Below, in pieces: positions 1 to 15,410 of a DNA stretch of 15,410 nt. The notes beneath the pieces are model-generated. The model searched no databases. It was not told where the DNA came from and worked only from the letters and a program-made list of their open reading frames with translations. The translations under genes and the position numbers were made by a program. Each line of letters begins with the position of its first letter. The stretch's first letter is position 1. The stretch covers positions 70,779 to 86,188 of the forward strand of contig FN648435.1 of the NCBI GenBank assembly GCA_000310025.1, in the 5' to 3' direction. This stretch comes from Ectocarpus siliculosus. Lineage: Eukaryota > Sar > Phaeophyceae > Ectocarpales > Ectocarpaceae.

Positions 1-187
1 GGGGGGGGGGGGGGGGGTTCCGCAGGGTGTGGAGGAGCGGGAGGAGTGATTGTGATCGGGCTTGCCGTAGAGTGTATGCGGGCCGACCAAAAGCATACTT
101 CTCGCATCCCTGCTCAGCCGGGTGCGGACAAGAGGGCGTGGTAGTTCCTGTTTGCCGTTGTTGCCATCGTCTTGGGGAGGGCGTTTG

Positions 188-249
<62 letters not shown>

Positions 250-438
250 TCCAACCTTCGCTCCACCGCAACGTTGTTCGGAGACGTCCGTTGACTCTGT
301 TTGACAACTGTTTGGCATTTCTTGCGTGGTACCCATATTTAGCTTTGTGTACCTCACGACTGATGTTCCCTCTTTCCACGGACGGTGGTGTGGTGTCTTT
401 GTCTGTGTGCGACGCGTTGGACCCGGCGCGATTCACAG
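1..438 (+). other. 3' part of the intron upstream of exon 1
   Basis: No stretch here translates to the Walker A region (GLGKT) that should precede exon 1, so that exon lies before the window and this is intron. It opens with a 17-base G run, carries a CT microsatellite at 191-245, and ends at the acceptor attcacag (AG 437-438). Confidence 0.75.
191..245 (+). repeat. (CT)n microsatellite
   Basis: About 27 uninterrupted CT dinucleotides on the sense strand inside the upstream intron. The Ser-Leu repeat ORF across it is only a product of the repeat. Confidence 0.95.
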
Positions 439-15175
<14,737 letters not shown>

Positions 15176-15410
15176 GTGCGGGCACGATGCGTGCAAGGCT
15201 GAGGGTGTTGATGTTGTTGTATCCTTTTCCAGGTGTTACGGTTGCAAATACGCATGTCCTCCTTTTTTTTTTGGTGCGTTGTTTGGGGGGAAGTTTGGTA
15301 TGCGAAGGTTGCGCTCCATTACATTGTTTGCTGTGTTTGGCTGCGCTAATGTTCGTTTGCTGTGTGTGCGGATGAATGCACGTTGACGCCCCCCCCCCCC
15401 CCCACCCCCC
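15176..15410 (+). other. Intron 21, 5' part
   Basis: T/G-rich intron sequence after the GTGCGG donor. It ends the window in a C run (15389-15410, one A inside). No exon is recognisable before the edge. Confidence 0.75.

Noticed and set aside
122-304. Small ORF with a Ser-Leu repeat
   Set aside because: The repeat is the CT microsatellite read as codons; it lies in an intron and has no other support.
1-438. Exon with the Walker A (GLGKT) motif
   Set aside because: I looked in all forward frames for the segment that should precede WGPHLIVVPTS and found nothing similar, so it must lie upstream of the window.

Overview
The window is eukaryotic nuclear DNA. It holds the middle of one large, intron-rich gene on the + strand, with no second host gene visible on either strand. 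I reconstruct 21 exons between 439 and 15175 (3,136 coding bases, about 1,045 codons) separated by 20 introns averaging about 580 bases. Both gene ends lie outside the window. The spliced product is a Snf2-family ATPase of the SWR1/SRCAP/p400/PIE1 class, the motor that exchanges H2A for H2A.Z in nucleosomes. All exon junctions keep the reading frame. GC-rich exons, T/C-rich introns, CT microsatellites and many introns of several hundred bases suggest a brown alga (Ectocarpus-like stramenopile). That assignment is inferred from genome style and is not proven.

Layout. 1-438 is the tail of an upstream intron; the exon with the Walker A motif lies before the window. Exons 1-4 (439-3167) encode the rest of ATPase lobe 1, including a DEAQ box and the TGTPLQN motif. 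Exons 5-6 (3697-4729) cross into lobe 2 (MQLRKVCNHPDLFE) and start the long insertion typical of the SWR1/INO80 group. Exons 7-11 (5170-8191) complete this insertion, which in yeast and human relatives binds the RuvBL1/RuvBL2 (Rvb1/Rvb2) ring. Exons 12-15 (8877-10782) encode the helicase C-terminal lobe with the STRSGG and DRAHRIGQ motifs. Exons 16-21 (11371-15175) encode a low-complexity Gly/Ala/acidic linker, a conserved PIERYAL...DPYYS segment, and a basic region ending in a WW-like motif. The gene continues past the right edge.

The introns carry the accessory content. Intron 20 holds a 5'-truncated, frameshifted non-LTR retrotransposon (about 13606-14862). Intron 9 holds a second, shorter 3' remnant of the same family in the same orientation (6637-6755). 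Intron 11 holds a MITE-like inverted repeat (8393-8641). Other introns hold a 12-copy 13-bp T-rich minisatellite, long CT microsatellites and TTG/CTG-rich tracts. Splicing oddities include two probable GC-AG introns, an acceptor embedded in a CAG repeat that encodes poly-Ala, and a possible in-frame 174-base exitron in exon 6. I saw no tRNA, rRNA, CRISPR array, promoter or terminator, and nothing that amounts to a clearly new biological system.
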